From positions 140,361 to 204,360 of the forward strand of contig CAJWBE010000001.1 in assembly GCA_913020045.1 (NCBI GenBank): a stretch of 64,000 nt of DNA. The letters are read 5' to 3'. The translations under genes and the position numbers were made by a program. The stretch is from an uncultured Oleiphilus sp. Lineage in GTDB: Bacteria > Pseudomonadota > Gammaproteobacteria > Pseudomonadales > Oleiphilaceae. Positions 63,702 to 64,000 of the stretch are shown in pieces; within the stretch, counting starts at the first letter, position 1, and the number at the start of each line of letters is the position of its first letter. The notes below the pieces were generated by a model that worked only from the letters and a program-made list of their open reading frames with translations, did no database searches and was not told the origin of the DNA.

Positions 63702-64000
<299 letters not shown>

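Overview
The window is a chromosomal segment of a gammaproteobacterium with moderate GC content. Pointers to a marine lineage near the Oceanospirillales/Cellvibrionales/Marinobacter type are the gene orders rsmI-rnpB-mraZ-dcw, ubiEJB-hisE-tatABC-rsmE and zapA-ssrS-ygfA, together with wax ester/triacylglycerol synthesis. This placement is inferred from gene content and synteny, not from a 16S sequence. Most of the window is ordinary core genome.

Layout. 1-12,932 (minus strand): the complete division and cell wall (dcw) cluster mraZ-rsmH-ftsL-ftsI-murE-murF-mraY-murD-ftsW-murG-murC-ddl. Genes are nearly contiguous, mostly overlapping by 1-8 bp, and ddl runs off the left edge. Upstream of mraZ are a promoter and four 10-bp-phased TGG boxes, the expected MraZ operator. 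13,213-16,781: a small integrative element of about 3.4 kb inserted in rnpB, the RNase P RNA gene. It is bounded by a perfect 141-bp direct repeat of the rnpB 3' end. It carries a tyrosine integrase, a lipoprotein gene and the stump of an AAA ATPase. The intact rnpB lies at the right end. 17,023-21,621: a secreted protein of unknown function, rsmI, and divergently lpoA, yraN and diaA. 21,709-28,278: a PhnD-like binding protein, the lactate-oxidation operon lutABC and a TrpX-type ABC importer. 28,298-34,962: a potassium channel, moaB, pyrC, a short chemoreceptor-like protein and an Ig/fibronectin-repeat lipoprotein.

35,005-45,723 is a lipid-related neighbourhood: an RND/MMPL-type exporter, two alpha/beta hydrolases, a wax ester synthase/diacylglycerol acyltransferase, an FFLEELY-motif protein, a crotonase, a long-chain acyl-CoA synthetase and a polyhydroxyalkanoate-associated protein. 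45,887-51,460 holds ubiquinone genes (ubiE, ubiJ, ubiB), hisE, tatABC and rsmE. 51,461-51,952 is a decayed patch. 51,953-58,914 contains a START-domain protein, ubiI, ubiH, pepP, a YgfB-family gene, a short coiled-coil gene, zapA, 6S RNA (ssrS) and the 5-formyl-THF cyclo-ligase gene. 58,983-63,167 contains ilvA, rpiA, ppa, rsuA and a DUF3565 gene. The right edge is the 3' end of an rRNA operon on the minus strand (23S 3' end, 5S, two tandem terminators).

The least ordinary part is the rnpB-targeted mini-element. Its reconstructed attP would carry inverted and repeated arm-like sites on both sides of a 141-bp rnpB-derived core, and one of these sites overlaps the first codons of the integrase gene. 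No large new multigene system is evident elsewhere. The remaining points of interest are a perfect inverted repeat upstream of the wax ester synthase gene, decayed sequence at 51.5 kb, and a few uncharacterised secreted proteins.
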